Source: a bacterium
GTDB lineage: Bacteria; Cyanobacteriota; Vampirovibrionia; Gastranaerophilales; Gastranaerophilaceae
Reading direction: 5' to 3'
Assembly (NCBI GenBank): GCA_017480425.1
Contig: JAFVAR010000020.1
Span: 1 to 62,829, forward strand
Length of the DNA stretch: 62,829 nt
Below are positions 32,563 to 41,105 of the stretch, in pieces. Every line of letters starts with the position of its first letter. Position 1 is the first letter of the stretch. The position numbers and the translations under genes are program-made. Below the pieces are notes generated by a model. The model was not told the origin of the DNA and searched no databases. It worked only from the letters and a program-made list of their open reading frames with translations.

Positions 32563-32591
32563 ATTGTAAATTAAAGAAATATTGATTTCAA
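32563..32591 (-). promoter_or_regulatory. Promoter giving a leaderless mRNA (envelope gene)
   Basis: On the minus strand TTGAAA (complement of 32586-32591), a 17-base spacer and TACAAT (complement of 32563-32568) are followed after six bases by the ATG at 32556. There is no room for a ribosome binding site. Confidence 0.6.
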
Positions 32592-32721
32592 ATCATAAAC
32601 TTTTATTACAAATTTTGAATAAATAGCAAAGAAGTATATCTCGTTGACTGATGGATTTTAAGAATAGGTGTAATATAACTGATTTGAAAGTTTGTATTTA
32701 ACTAAAAAAAGAGGTGTAAAA

Positions 32722-33153
32722 ATGAAAAAAAGCGTATTTGTGATTATTTTAAGTTTTTTTCTTACGGTATCTTATGCTAAAGCAGAAGATTCTGTTGCTG
32801 TGGTGGATTTACAAAAAATAGTTTCAAATTCTTCACAAGTTAAACAATTAAAACAAGAACACGATAAAAAACTTGATGAGTTAAATAAAATCGTTGTAAA
32901 TGCAAGAGGTGCAATTGCAAATGAGACTGATAACCAAAAAATTATACAGTTAGAAGAAAAATATACAAAAGAATTTAACGATAAAAAAAATGCATTAGAA
33001 AGTGAATATAATATAAGACTGGATGCAATAGAAAGAAGCATAAAAGACGAAATTGCAAAAAAAGCAAAGAAAGATAATTATGACTATGTGTTCGCTAAAA
33101 GTGTTGTTTTATATGGAGGCAAAGACATTACAAACGAAATAAATGTAAAGTAA
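32722..33153 (+). CDS. OmpH/Skp-family periplasmic chaperone
   Basis: The ATG at 32722 has GAGGTG 6 bases upstream and starts a signal peptide (MKKSVFVIILSFFLTVSYAKA). The mature part, 122 residues, opens with SVAVVDLQKIVSNSSQVKQL, the Skp/OmpH signature, followed by a long Lys/Glu coiled coil and the closing YDYVFAKSVVLYGGKDIT strand. Skp-type trimers carry unfolded outer-membrane proteins. This supports a Gram-negative envelope. Confidence 0.85.
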   Translation: MKKSVFVIILSFFLTVSYAKAEDSVAVVDLQKIVSNSSQVKQLKQEHDKKLDELNKIVVNARGAIANETDNQKIIQLEEKYTKEFNDKKNALESEYNIRLDAIERSIKDEIAKKAKKDNYDYVFAKSVVLYGGKDITNEINVK

Positions 33154-33240
33154 AGTTTCATATTTTTTAACATGATATACTTTTTTATATTGCCTTATGC
33201 TATAATCTGAGTATAATATAAAATCAAGGAGACATTTAAC

Positions 33241-33741
33241 ATGAATAAAAAACTTTTAATCTCATTGGGCTTGGTTATGGCATTATCCGCAGCAACAATC
33301 AGCGTAATGGCTGAATCAACAATTTACACAGATGATATTGGCAGAATGCACTTTTTGGGCAGAGATGCTGCTTCATCAACAGGGGCAAAATACAATTATA
33401 CTAATTCACAAGAACAAGATTTAACAAGAAAACTTTATGGCGAAGGTGCAAATTATGATGCAAGCTATAAAGATCACCCTGTAAAGAACTATGATTACAC
33501 TTTCGGTGCAGACAAGCTTGATACTCAAAGCATTTGGAAAAATAAATTTTCAAATAATGTAGACGATGCGCAAGTAAATGAATCAAATAAAACATACAGT
33601 AAAGATTATAATTTAGAAAAAACTTATCTAAATGACGTTAATCCTTACTACACAAGAACAACAACAAAATCAGCAGATTCAAAAGCTGCAAAAAAAGCTG
33701 CTAAGAAGGCTGCAAAAAAAGCAAGAAAAGCAAACAAATAG
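33241..33741 (+). CDS. Secreted small protein with lysine-alanine tail
   Basis: The 166-residue protein has a signal peptide (MNKKLLISLGLVMALSAATISVMA), a Tyr/Asp/Asn-rich middle without known domain and an extreme tail of Ala-Lys repeats (KAAKKAAKKAAKKARK). AAGGAG lies before the ATG. The basic tail could bind cell-wall polymers or nucleic acid. The gene is not recognised. It follows the Skp-like gene after 87 bases and has its own TATAAT (33212-33217 region). Confidence 0.6.
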   Translation: MNKKLLISLGLVMALSAATISVMAESTIYTDDIGRMHFLGRDAASSTGAKYNYTNSQEQDLTRKLYGEGANYDASYKDHPVKNYDYTFGADKLDTQSIWKNKFSNNVDDAQVNESNKTYSKDYNLEKTYLNDVNPYYTRTTTKSADSKAAKKAAKKAAKKARKANK

Positions 33742-33831
33742 TTTAAAATAGAATATTTAAAAAGCGGGCTGATGAAAATATCTTGCCTGCTTTTTTTATT
33801 TGGGTTATTATTAAGCCAAAGGCATCATTAT

Positions 33832-33902
33832 TCCCGGATCGTCTAGTGGCAGGACGAAAGATTCTGGCTCTTTTAACGGTGGTTCGAATCCATCTCCGGG
33901 AG
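33832..33902 (+). tRNA. tRNA-Gln(CTG)
   Basis: The cloverleaf has acceptor TCCCGGA/TCCGGGA, D-stem GTC/GAC, anticodon stem AAAGA/TCTTT with loop TTCTGGC (anticodon CTG) and T-arm GGTGG/CCATC with loop TTCGAAT. The U1-A72 pair is typical of tRNA-Gln; discriminator G73; CCA not encoded. A T-run follows at once. Confidence 0.92.
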
Positions 33903-34215
33903 TTTTTTATTGCCTATATTTCAGCCATTTTACACATATTAAAAATAAGGTCAATTTTTCATTTTTCCCGACTATTTCCCGACCTATACAACTGACATTA
34001 TCCGATATTAAATGATAAATAAAAGAGCAAAAGTTTCTTCATAAAATCAACCAATTTTTAAATATTATGCATATTTTAGTACTATAGAAGTATATATGTG
34101 TTTACACTCATTCTAAATCTTCAAAAACAAATTAAAACAAGTGTTATATTTTTATTATTTGTTTAAAAAGCCGAGAGTATAAAACTCTCGGCTTTCTGTG
34201 TTTGTTAAAATATTT
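33903..34215. other. Gene-free stretch after tRNA-Gln
   Basis: No gene is seen. TTTCCCGAC occurs twice in tandem shortly after the tRNA (around 33966-33986), a pattern like integrase arm sites and perhaps a relic of a lost element. A strong hairpin lies near the end. Confidence 0.4.
34165..34197. terminator. Bidirectional intrinsic terminator
   Basis: GCCGAGAGT (34170-34178) pairs perfectly with ACTCTCGGC (34184-34192), with A-run and T-run flanks on both sides. It terminates the minus-strand MarR-cupin unit and could stop plus-strand read-through. Confidence 0.75.
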
Positions 34216-34590
34216 TTAGCATAATTCCGCATCGCCAAAACCAAATTGTTCCAAACTTCCTGTTTTTGCCTGAACACAAATATATTGCAAATTGGTTTTT
34301 GCTTCCATTGTTCTGACTGCTTTAGGAAGAACCTTTACGCAAGAACCTTCTTTGACTTCTATAACTTCATTATCAAGTGTCATTATGCCTTCGCCTTTTA
34401 GAAAAATATAAATTTCTTCATTTTATATATGTTTATGATTAAAAGGTAATTTAATTCCTGCAGGCATTGAACTAACAGAAATTTCACAACTTGTTAAGCC
34501 TAGTAAATCATGTAAAAAAGCTTTTCCGTTTTCATAATTTTTACCTAATTCAGCCATTGTTCCTATTTCTTCTTTTTTAAAATTTGTCAT
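34216..34590 (-). pseudogene. Cupin-domain protein interrupted by one stop codon
   Basis: On the minus strand a frame of 124 codons starts at ATG 34590 with GGAG before it. It reads through a cupin (PAGIKLPFNHKH, NEEIYIFLKGEG, EVKEGSCVKVLP) to TAA at 34216-34218. A single in-frame TAA (34423-34425) falls between HKHI and NEEIY, where relatives usually have Gln or a similar residue, so a C-to-T change (CAA to TAA) is likely. All other codons are intact, which suggests a recent lesion or a read error. It is downstream of the MarR gene. Confidence 0.7.
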
Positions 34591-34635
34591 AACTTTCTCC
34601 TTTTGTTTGATGTCTAACTATTTATTTAAAAATTT

Positions 34636-35040
34636 TTATATTTTTTGCAAAAGATTTTCTAAAATATCTGATTCATCTTTTGATAAATTTTTATATAACA
34701 TATCATTTAATTTATTTGAAATTTTTTCAAATACAGGTTTGAAATCTTTTCCTTTTTTAGTCAAAACTATATATGTATATCTGCTATCTTCTTGAGAAAT
34801 TTTTCTCTGTAAATAACCTAATTTTTCCAGTTTATCAACTAAAACTGTAACTGTTGGTCTTGTTCTGTTGATTTTATCTGCAATCTCTTTCATTGTCATT
34901 TTATCATTTTGATAAAGGCAAACTAAAATATCACCATGACTTGGAACAAGCCCATCTGCCCCGTTTTTCTTTAGTTCTTCAATAATAAAGCGATTACCTT
35001 TATCGTGAATTTTAGATATAAGCGATAAAAAATTTCTCAT
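34636..35040 (-). CDS. MarR-family transcriptional regulator
   Basis: From the ATG at 35040 the product is 134 residues. The frame extends to 35061, but that ATG lies inside the promoter spacer. The winged helix-turn-helix is clear: MTMKEIADKINRTRPTVTVLVDKLEKLGYLQR and the wing KISQEDSRYTYIVLTKKGK. MarR dimers respond to small ligands and usually control adjacent genes. Here that would be the broken cupin behind it and the divergent TIGR04076 gene. Confidence 0.88.
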   Translation of the reverse strand: MRNFLSLISKIHDKGNRFIIEELKKNGADGLVPSHGDILVCLYQNDKMTMKEIADKINRTRPTVTVLVDKLEKLGYLQRKISQEDSRYTYIVLTKKGKDFKPVFEKISNKLNDMLYKNLSKDESDILENLLQKI

Positions 35041-35046
35041 ATAATT

Positions 35047-35075
35047 ATTATAATAAGACATCTAATTATTGTCAA
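35047..35075 (-). promoter_or_regulatory. Consensus promoter of the MarR gene, leaderless
   Basis: On the minus strand a perfect TTGACA (complement of 35070-35075), a 17-base spacer and a perfect TATAAT (complement of 35047-35052) are followed after six bases by the ATG at 35040. This fixes the start codon and implies a leaderless mRNA. Confidence 0.75.
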
Positions 35076-35123
35076 GCAATTTTGTTTTATAATTAATTTG
35101 TACGAAATAAGGATAAATAACTT

Positions 35124-35438
35124 ATGAAAAAATGCAAAATAACGGTTTTAAAGCGAAATTTTGATGAAGAACTTTCTCGCGAGTACGGTGTCGAAGGTTT
35201 AACGGCTTGTCCGATGCTAAAAGAAGGACAAGTTTTCTATGCGGATTGGGAATGCCCTGAAGGTTTTTGTAATGAGGCTTGGAAAGCAATTTATCAGTAT
35301 GTTTTCACTCTTGCCCATGGCGGTGCAACAAAAGAACTTTTTTATTATGGTGATTGGATAAGAAAATCCGGTGTTGCAATTTGTTCCTGCAATGACGGAC
35401 TTCGTCCTGTAATATTCAAAATTGAATCTCAAAAATAA
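35124..35438 (+). CDS. TIGR04076-family protein
   Basis: The 104-residue protein has the family hallmarks: an N-terminal CKITVLKRNFDEEL strand, a CPMLKEGQVF motif, CPEGFCNEAWKAIYQYVFTLAHGG and GVAICSCNDGLRPVIFKIE. The conserved Cys residues may bind metal or be redox-active; the function of the family is not established. AAGGAT precedes the ATG. It diverges from the MarR gene, the classic position of a MarR-controlled target. Confidence 0.75.
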   Translation: MKKCKITVLKRNFDEELSREYGVEGLTACPMLKEGQVFYADWECPEGFCNEAWKAIYQYVFTLAHGGATKELFYYGDWIRKSGVAICSCNDGLRPVIFKIESQK

Positions 35439-35562
35439 GAATAACTTATTTTTACCCTAAGTCTGTTTTTTATACCAATTGAGTTTCTTCTGAATACTTG
35501 AACAGATTTTAAGAGTATGTATAATAAGAATACTAACGAATTCAAATATATAGGAAATTGGT

Positions 35563-36879
35563 ATGGAACAAAAATCAATTTTTGAAGACAATACAAATCA
35601 ACCGTTAGCTTCCCGTTTAAGACCTAGAAATTTAGATGAGTTTGTCGGACAAAAACATTTAATCGGAGAAGGAAAGGTTTTAAGAAAGTTAATAGAAAGT
35701 GATAAAATTTCGTCAATTATATTTTGGGGAAATCCGGGAATAGGTAAAACAACTTTAGCTCAAATAATTGCAAATAAAACTCATTCCGAATTTATAAATT
35801 TTTCTGCTGTAACTTCAGGTATAAAAGAAATTAAAACTGTAATGGCGCAAGCAGAAGGCAACAGAAAACTCGGGCAAAAAACAATTGTTTTTGTTGATGA
35901 AATTCATCGTTTTAATAAAGCTCAACAGGATGCCTTTTTACCTTATGTCGAAAAAGGCAGCATTATTTTAATTGGTGCAACAACAGAAAACCCTTCGTTT
36001 GAAATAAATTCAGCTTTATTATCCCGTTGTAAAGTTTTTGTATTTAAACCGCTTGAAACGGATGACTTAGTAACCCTTTTAAAACGAGCAATCACAGATG
36101 AAAGAGGTTTTGGTAACGAGAAAATAAATATCGAAGACGATTTTATAAGGATTATTGCAGAATTTGCAAACGGGGATGCAAGGACGGCCTTATCGACTTT
36201 AGAAATGGTTGTTTTAAACGGTGACGTCAATAATAACGGAGATATAACAATTACAAAAGAAACATTGGAGCAATGTATTTCTAAAAAATCCCTTCTTTAT
36301 GATAAAAATGGTGAAGAACATTATAATATAATTTCTGCCCTGCATAAATCTATGAGAAATTCTGACCCTGATGCTGCGGTTTATTGGCTTGCCAGAATGT
36401 TGGAAGCAGGCGAAGATCCTTTGTATGTTGCAAGACGTGTAACAAGATTTGCTTCGGAAGATATAGGGCTTGCTGATCCGCACGCATTAGAAATAGCTGT
36501 TGCAGCATATCAAGCCTGTCATTTTATCGGAATGCCTGAGTGCACGGTTCATTTGACAGAGGCGGTTATTTATATGTCAATGGCACCAAAATCAAATGCG
36601 ATGGACGTAGCTTATATGCTTGCAAGCAAAGATGCAAAAGAACATATGGCAGAACCGGTACCGTTGCAAATTAGGAATGCACCGACAAAATTAATGAAAG
36701 AATTAAACTATGGTAAGGGTTACAAGTATGCCCATGATTATGAAGAAAAAATGACAAGTATGCAATGCTTGCCGGATTCTCTTGTGGGACGAGAATACTA
36801 TATACCGACTGAACAAGGTCTGGAAACTAAATATAAAGTAAAATTAGAACAAATAAAAGAATGGAAAAGAACGCACTAA
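35563..36879 (+). CDS. rarA: Replication-associated recombination protein A (RarA/MgsA)
   Basis: The 438-residue AAA+ ATPase matches RarA, a clamp-loader relative acting at stalled forks. It has PLASRLRPRNLDEFVGQKHL, Walker A GNPGIGKT (residues 56-63), Walker B FVDEIHRF, sensor GATTENPSFE and the arginine finger SRCKVF, then the C-terminal region with LARMLEAGEDPLYVARR and MAPKSNAMDVAY, typical of the tetramerisation domain. Length is standard. It is monocistronic, with TATAAT about 40 bases before the start. Confidence 0.95.
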   Translation: MEQKSIFEDNTNQPLASRLRPRNLDEFVGQKHLIGEGKVLRKLIESDKISSIIFWGNPGIGKTTLAQIIANKTHSEFINFSAVTSGIKEIKTVMAQAEGNRKLGQKTIVFVDEIHRFNKAQQDAFLPYVEKGSIILIGATTENPSFEINSALLSRCKVFVFKPLETDDLVTLLKRAITDERGFGNEKINIEDDFIRIIAEFANGDARTALSTLEMVVLNGDVNNNGDITITKETLEQCISKKSLLYDKNGEEHYNIISALHKSMRNSDPDAAVYWLARMLEAGEDPLYVARRVTRFASEDIGLADPHALEIAVAAYQACHFIGMPECTVHLTEAVIYMSMAPKSNAMDVAYMLASKDAKEHMAEPVPLQIRNAPTKLMKELNYGKGYKYAHDYEEKMTSMQCLPDSLVGREYYIPTEQGLETKYKVKLEQIKEWKRTH

Positions 36880-36890
36880 AATTTCATTGC

Positions 36891-37676
36891 TTATTTGTTG
36901 CCTAAAACAGAAATAATAGCAAAAGCGGCTTTTGTTGCTGAAGTTTCCTTATTCCGTTTGTACTCTGAAACCGAATTATTTTCAGAATCAGAGATTGTTC
37001 TAATGACCAGCAGAGGGACATTATTTATTTGTGCAGTCTGTGCAATAGCTGCACTCTCCATATCTGTAGCATCTGCGGAAAACTCTTTTTTAATTTGAAT
37101 TTTTTGTTCTTTTTTATTAACAAAAATATCGCCGGTTGCAATAGTTCCTATTATTACTTTTGTGTTATCTTGTGCTTCTAATTCTTTTTTAAATTTATCT
37201 ATCAATGTTCTATCTGAGTGGAATATAGTAGGCTTATCCGGTTCAATGCCGTTATCTATATATCCTTTAGGGTTCCCAAAAGCTGTAACATCAAAGTCAT
37301 GTTGTACCATTCTGTTCGCCAAAATAATGCTACCGGCATTTAAATCATTTGACAGACTTCCTGCAATTCCTGTATTTATAATATATTTTGGTCTGTATTT
37401 ATCAATAATAAATTGTGTTGTTGCAGCAGACGCAACTTTTCCGACTCCGCTTTTGGTTAAAACGATATTATTATTTCCCAAAGTCCCGGTTATTATGGTA
37501 AAATTATTACTTTTAGTTGTTTTTGGATGTTTCAGACTGGTAAAAAATTCGGCTATTTCTTCATCCATTGCACCAATGACTGCAATTGTGTTTTTTTGTT
37601 TTTCATAGCAGAATATTACAAAAAACATACATATTAAAATTGCGCAAAGTAATACAGGAAAAATTTTTCTCTTCAT
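36891..37676 (-). CDS. MTA/SAH nucleosidase-like protein with N-terminal membrane anchor
   Basis: The 261-residue protein contains a complete nucleosidase domain from about residue 30 (IAVIGAMDEEIAEFF, with the catalytic Glu of MDEE; then TKSGVGKVASAATTQF, INTGIAGSL, TGDIF and DMESAAIAQTA; catalytic Asp in ISDSEN). It is preceded by MKRKIFPVLLCAILICMFFVIFC, a signal anchor or lipoprotein-type signal not found in cytosolic MTAN. The enzyme cleaves adenine from methylthioadenosine or S-adenosylhomocysteine. Export would place it in the periplasm, so its substrate there is open. Confidence 0.82.
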   Translation of the reverse strand: MKRKIFPVLLCAILICMFFVIFCYEKQKNTIAVIGAMDEEIAEFFTSLKHPKTTKSNNFTIITGTLGNNNIVLTKSGVGKVASAATTQFIIDKYRPKYIINTGIAGSLSNDLNAGSIILANRMVQHDFDVTAFGNPKGYIDNGIEPDKPTIFHSDRTLIDKFKKELEAQDNTKVIIGTIATGDIFVNKKEQKIQIKKEFSADATDMESAAIAQTAQINNVPLLVIRTISDSENNSVSEYKRNKETSATKAAFAIISVLGNK

Positions 37677-37804
37677 GGGTATAGTTTACCATAAAGATAT
37701 TTTTGTTATATTTTTTAATCAGATTGTTGCAAATTAATTTTAAATTAGTTAAATAATTAGGTTACGTTATGGTAGAATTTATTTATAACGGAGGGTTATC
37801 GCTT

Positions 37805-38617
37805 ATGGATAATTTAAATTTTTTAACAGCCGGAGTTCCGCTGAGTGCAAAAGGATATGAAGACGGTTTTAAAGTTCTGGAAAATATGAATTTAGACGGT
37901 TTGGAGTTGGAATTTGTCCGAGGTGTCAGAATTAGTGACAAAAGCAGAGAAGTTGTGGGAGTTTCTAAAAAAGTAATAACTGCGCACGCTCCGTTTTATG
38001 TTAATTTAAATGCAAGAGAAGAAGAAAAAGTTGAAGCAAGTATTCAAAGAATAATTGAAACAGCCCAAACTGCAAATGAGCTTGGCGGATACAGTATAAC
38101 CTTTCATGCAGGTTTTTATCTTGGTATGGATAAAGAATCTGTGTACAAACAAATCAGAGATAAAATTGAAATTATTATAACAGAGTTAGATAAGGCAAAT
38201 AATAAGATTTGGATTCGACCTGAAACGACAGGAAAAGCTACTCAATGGGGTGATTTAGAAGAAATTGTGCAGCTCTCAAAAGAATTTCCGACAGTTCTTC
38301 CTTGTGTAGATTTCTCTCATCTTCATGCAAGATATAACGGAATTTCTAATACATATGATGAATTTGCAAAAATATTTGAAAAGATAGGAAACGAATTAGG
38401 GCAAATTGCATTAGATAATTTCCATGCACACATTGCAGGAATAGATTATGGCATAAAAGGCGAGAAAAAACACCTTAATCTTGAAGAATCAGATATGAAT
38501 TACAGGGATTTGCTGCGTGCATTCAGGTCATTTAATATTAAAGGGGCAATAGTTTGTGAAAGTCCTAATATAGAAGAAGATGCAGCTTTAATGAAAAAAT
38601 ATTATTTAAGTTTGTAA
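37805..38617 (+). CDS. Endonuclease IV-like / sugar isomerase-like TIM barrel
   Basis: The ATG at 37805 has GGAGGG 9 bases upstream and is preferred to one at 37769. The 270-residue product is an AP-endonuclease-2 TIM barrel. Metal-ligand motifs are visible: ITAHAPFYVNL, ITFHAGF, RPETTGKATQWG (Glu), CVDFSHLHARY, NFHAHIAGI and AIVCESPN. This looks like endonuclease IV of the archaeal/short type, which cuts abasic DNA, although xylose-isomerase-like enzymes share the fold. ribD starts 3 bases after it. Confidence 0.75.
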   Translation: MDNLNFLTAGVPLSAKGYEDGFKVLENMNLDGLELEFVRGVRISDKSREVVGVSKKVITAHAPFYVNLNAREEEKVEASIQRIIETAQTANELGGYSITFHAGFYLGMDKESVYKQIRDKIEIIITELDKANNKIWIRPETTGKATQWGDLEEIVQLSKEFPTVLPCVDFSHLHARYNGISNTYDEFAKIFEKIGNELGQIALDNFHAHIAGIDYGIKGEKKHLNLEESDMNYRDLLRAFRSFNIKGAIVCESPNIEEDAALMKKYYLSL

Positions 38618-38619
38618 AG

Positions 38620-39651
38620 ATGTATAACCGGATTTTTAAATTATCAGATATAAAATATATGCAGCGATGTCTTGAGTTGGCAGAATTAGGGAAAGGCTTT
38701 GTATCGCCTAACCCTATGGTGGGTTGTGTTGTTGTAGATAAAAACGAAAATATAATTGCAGAGGGTTATCATAAAAAATACGGCGAAAGTCACGCAGAAC
38801 GTGATGCACTGTTAAAGCTTAAAAGTAATGAAGCTGAAGGTTGCACGTTATACGTTAATCTTGAACCTTGTTCTCATTACGGAAAAACCCCTCCATGTGT
38901 TGATTTAATTATTGAAAGAAAACTATCAAGGGTTGTTATAGGGATGAAAGATGTAAATCCGCAAGTTGACGGAATTTCAAAACTTAAATCTGCGGGAATT
39001 GATGTAACAGTTGGAGTTTTGGAAGAAGAATCCAAATTTTTAAATAGAGTTTTTATTAAAAATATGACACAAAAAATGCCATATGTTGTGTTAAAAACCG
39101 CTGTAACAATGGATGGAAAAATCGGAACAAAAAACGGAGACTCTAAGTGGATAACTTCCGAAGAGTCCAGAAAAGAAGTATACAAAATGAGAGAACAATT
39201 TGATTGTATAATGACAAGTTCTAATACAGTGATAGCAGATAATCCCAAAATGGAACATAAATTTAAATGTATTCTTGATAAAAATATGCGAACATCAAAG
39301 AATGCACAAATATATTCTCAAGGTGAAATATATGTTGCAACATTAAATAATACTCCACTAAAAGACAACAATCTGGATTTAGAAGCGCTGTTAAGTAAAT
39401 TATATTCAAAAGGAATATGTACAGTTTTTGTTGAGTGTGGTGGAACTCTATCAGGGGCATTGTTAAAAGAAAATTTAATTGATGAAATATATCAATTTAT
39501 AGCACCAAAGATACTAAATGATAATTCCGGATTGAGCTGTTTCAACGGAGATAATATCAATAAAATTTCCGGTGCAAAAGTTTTAAATATCTATGCTATA
39601 GAAAAGATAGGAAACGATATCCTTCTGAAAGCATCTGTTTTAAATAATTAA
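38620..39651 (+). CDS. ribD: Riboflavin biosynthesis deaminase/reductase RibD
   Basis: The 343-residue bifunctional enzyme performs the second and third steps of riboflavin synthesis. The N-terminal deaminase has GFVSPNPMVGCVVV, the zinc site GESHAERDAL (HAE) and EPCSHYGKTPPC (PCxxxGxxPPC). The reductase half has VVLKTAVTMDGKIGTKNGDSKWIT and VECGGTLSGALL. It is slightly shorter than the usual 360 residues. No other rib genes lie nearby. It converges on nuoN with a 4-base overlap of ends. Confidence 0.93.
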   Translation: MYNRIFKLSDIKYMQRCLELAELGKGFVSPNPMVGCVVVDKNENIIAEGYHKKYGESHAERDALLKLKSNEAEGCTLYVNLEPCSHYGKTPPCVDLIIERKLSRVVIGMKDVNPQVDGISKLKSAGIDVTVGVLEEESKFLNRVFIKNMTQKMPYVVLKTAVTMDGKIGTKNGDSKWITSEESRKEVYKMREQFDCIMTSSNTVIADNPKMEHKFKCILDKNMRTSKNAQIYSQGEIYVATLNNTPLKDNNLDLEALLSKLYSKGICTVFVECGGTLSGALLKENLIDEIYQFIAPKILNDNSGLSCFNGDNINKISGAKVLNIYAIEKIGNDILLKASVLNN

Positions 39652-41081
39652 ATATTGTATGCAGCAAATCGGCATAATTCAATTATTTTTTCAGAGAATA
39701 CACCAACCAACAAAATTACAATTACTGCCGATATGAGAACAAATTTTTGTGAAAAAACCGGCGATAGTTTAGGTATTTCTGCATTTTTATCAATATCATC
39801 AAATAAAGGAAGAAGTATTTTAAGATAGTAAAATAGCGCCAGAACAGTTAATATCAGTAATATAATTAAAAATGGTACAAATAGTAATCCGGAGCTTGCA
39901 ATAGCTGAAAATAAATATATTTTTGCAACAAAGCCGGATGTTATAGGAATTCCTGCAAGAGCAAGTATTGAAACTGCGTATGCACCTGCCAAACCCTGAT
40001 TAGAGTGAAAAAATCCCCTAAAATCTTCAACTTTAAGATATTGTTTTTCATCGACAATGTTCAGAAAAGCAAATGCTCCGATATTCATAAATACATAACA
40101 TATAATATAAAAAATAACAGCAGATACGTTGTATACAGATACTAAGCAAGCTGCCAGCATAACATATGACGAGTTTGCTGAAGTTGAACAAGCAAGAATT
40201 ACTTTAACGTTGTTTTCTCTTAAAGCAAAAGTATTTGCCCATAATGCCGTAATTAAAGCAGCAATAGCTACAACAAATGTTAATTCAAAACTGTTTCTTA
40301 AAGGAAATACCAATAAACGGCACAAAATTCCAAATACAGCAAGTTTTGGAATTGTAGAAAGAAATGCAAGTACGGATGATTCACACCCTTTATAAACATC
40401 AATTACCCAATTTGCAAACGGAAGAACGGCAAGTTTTGATGCTATACCAAAAATAATTAATATTGCAGAAATAGAGTAAATTACAGATACATCATTTTCT
40501 GATATAAATTTATATATTTCATTAAAATTAATTGAGCCTGTTATTCCATATAAATATGAAACGCCGAATAAAAATACGCCGGTAGAAATAGCAGACATAA
40601 TTAAATATTTAAAAGAAGCTTCTTTTGATTTGTATCCTTTTGCGGATGCAATCAAAAAGTACGTTGAAAATCCTAAAACCTCGGTGGACACGAAAAGGGT
40701 TAAAAAATCATTAGAAGAAACTACGCTCATTGCCCCAAATATAGCCGTTAATAAAATCGCAAAATATGAGTAAGCGGAGCCTTTAATAGATTTTATAAGC
40801 TTTCTGCTCAATAATGTTACTAAAAATCCGCAAATCAAAATTACAAAATCAAACAGAAGTGTGTAGCTGTCTGACATTAAGGAATTACACATTCCGAAAT
40901 ATTGTGGTTCCGTTTGTACTGTTGATAAAAACAATATTGCGGAAGAAATACCGATTAGCGCAATAAATCTTGCGTATTTATACATTTTGGGAGAACATAT
41001 AATTTCTAAAACAAGCAGTAAAACTATGAATATTCCAATTATTACTTGCGGTAACAATATATTAAAAATATCATTCAGCAT
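39648..41081 (-). CDS. nuoN: NADH-quinone oxidoreductase-like subunit N
   Basis: The 477-residue membrane protein has about 14 hydrophobic segments and the antiporter-like core of complex I (EVLGFSTYFLIASAKGYKSKEASFKYLIMSAISTGVFLFG, split here by loops; PFANWVIDVYKG with the key Lys/Trp region; ANSSYVMLAACL). It is one of three proton-pumping subunits (L, M, N). It is the last gene of the nuo operon, 24 bases after nuoM. Confidence 0.92.
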   Translation of the reverse strand: MLNDIFNILLPQVIIGIFIVLLLVLEIICSPKMYKYARFIALIGISSAILFLSTVQTEPQYFGMCNSLMSDSYTLLFDFVILICGFLVTLLSRKLIKSIKGSAYSYFAILLTAIFGAMSVVSSNDFLTLFVSTEVLGFSTYFLIASAKGYKSKEASFKYLIMSAISTGVFLFGVSYLYGITGSINFNEIYKFISENDVSVIYSISAILIIFGIASKLAVLPFANWVIDVYKGCESSVLAFLSTIPKLAVFGILCRLLVFPLRNSFELTFVVAIAALITALWANTFALRENNVKVILACSTSANSSYVMLAACLVSVYNVSAVIFYIICYVFMNIGAFAFLNIVDEKQYLKVEDFRGFFHSNQGLAGAYAVSILALAGIPITSGFVAKIYLFSAIASSGLLFVPFLIILLILTVLALFYYLKILLPLFDDIDKNAEIPKLSPVFSQKFVLISAVIVILLVGVFSEKIIELCRFAAYNI

Positions 41082-41105
41082 ATTAACCTTCCTTACCCAC
41101 TACCG

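Noticed and set aside
33783..33995. Plus-strand frame overlapping tRNA-Gln
   Set aside because: It contains the whole tRNA and has no ribosome site.
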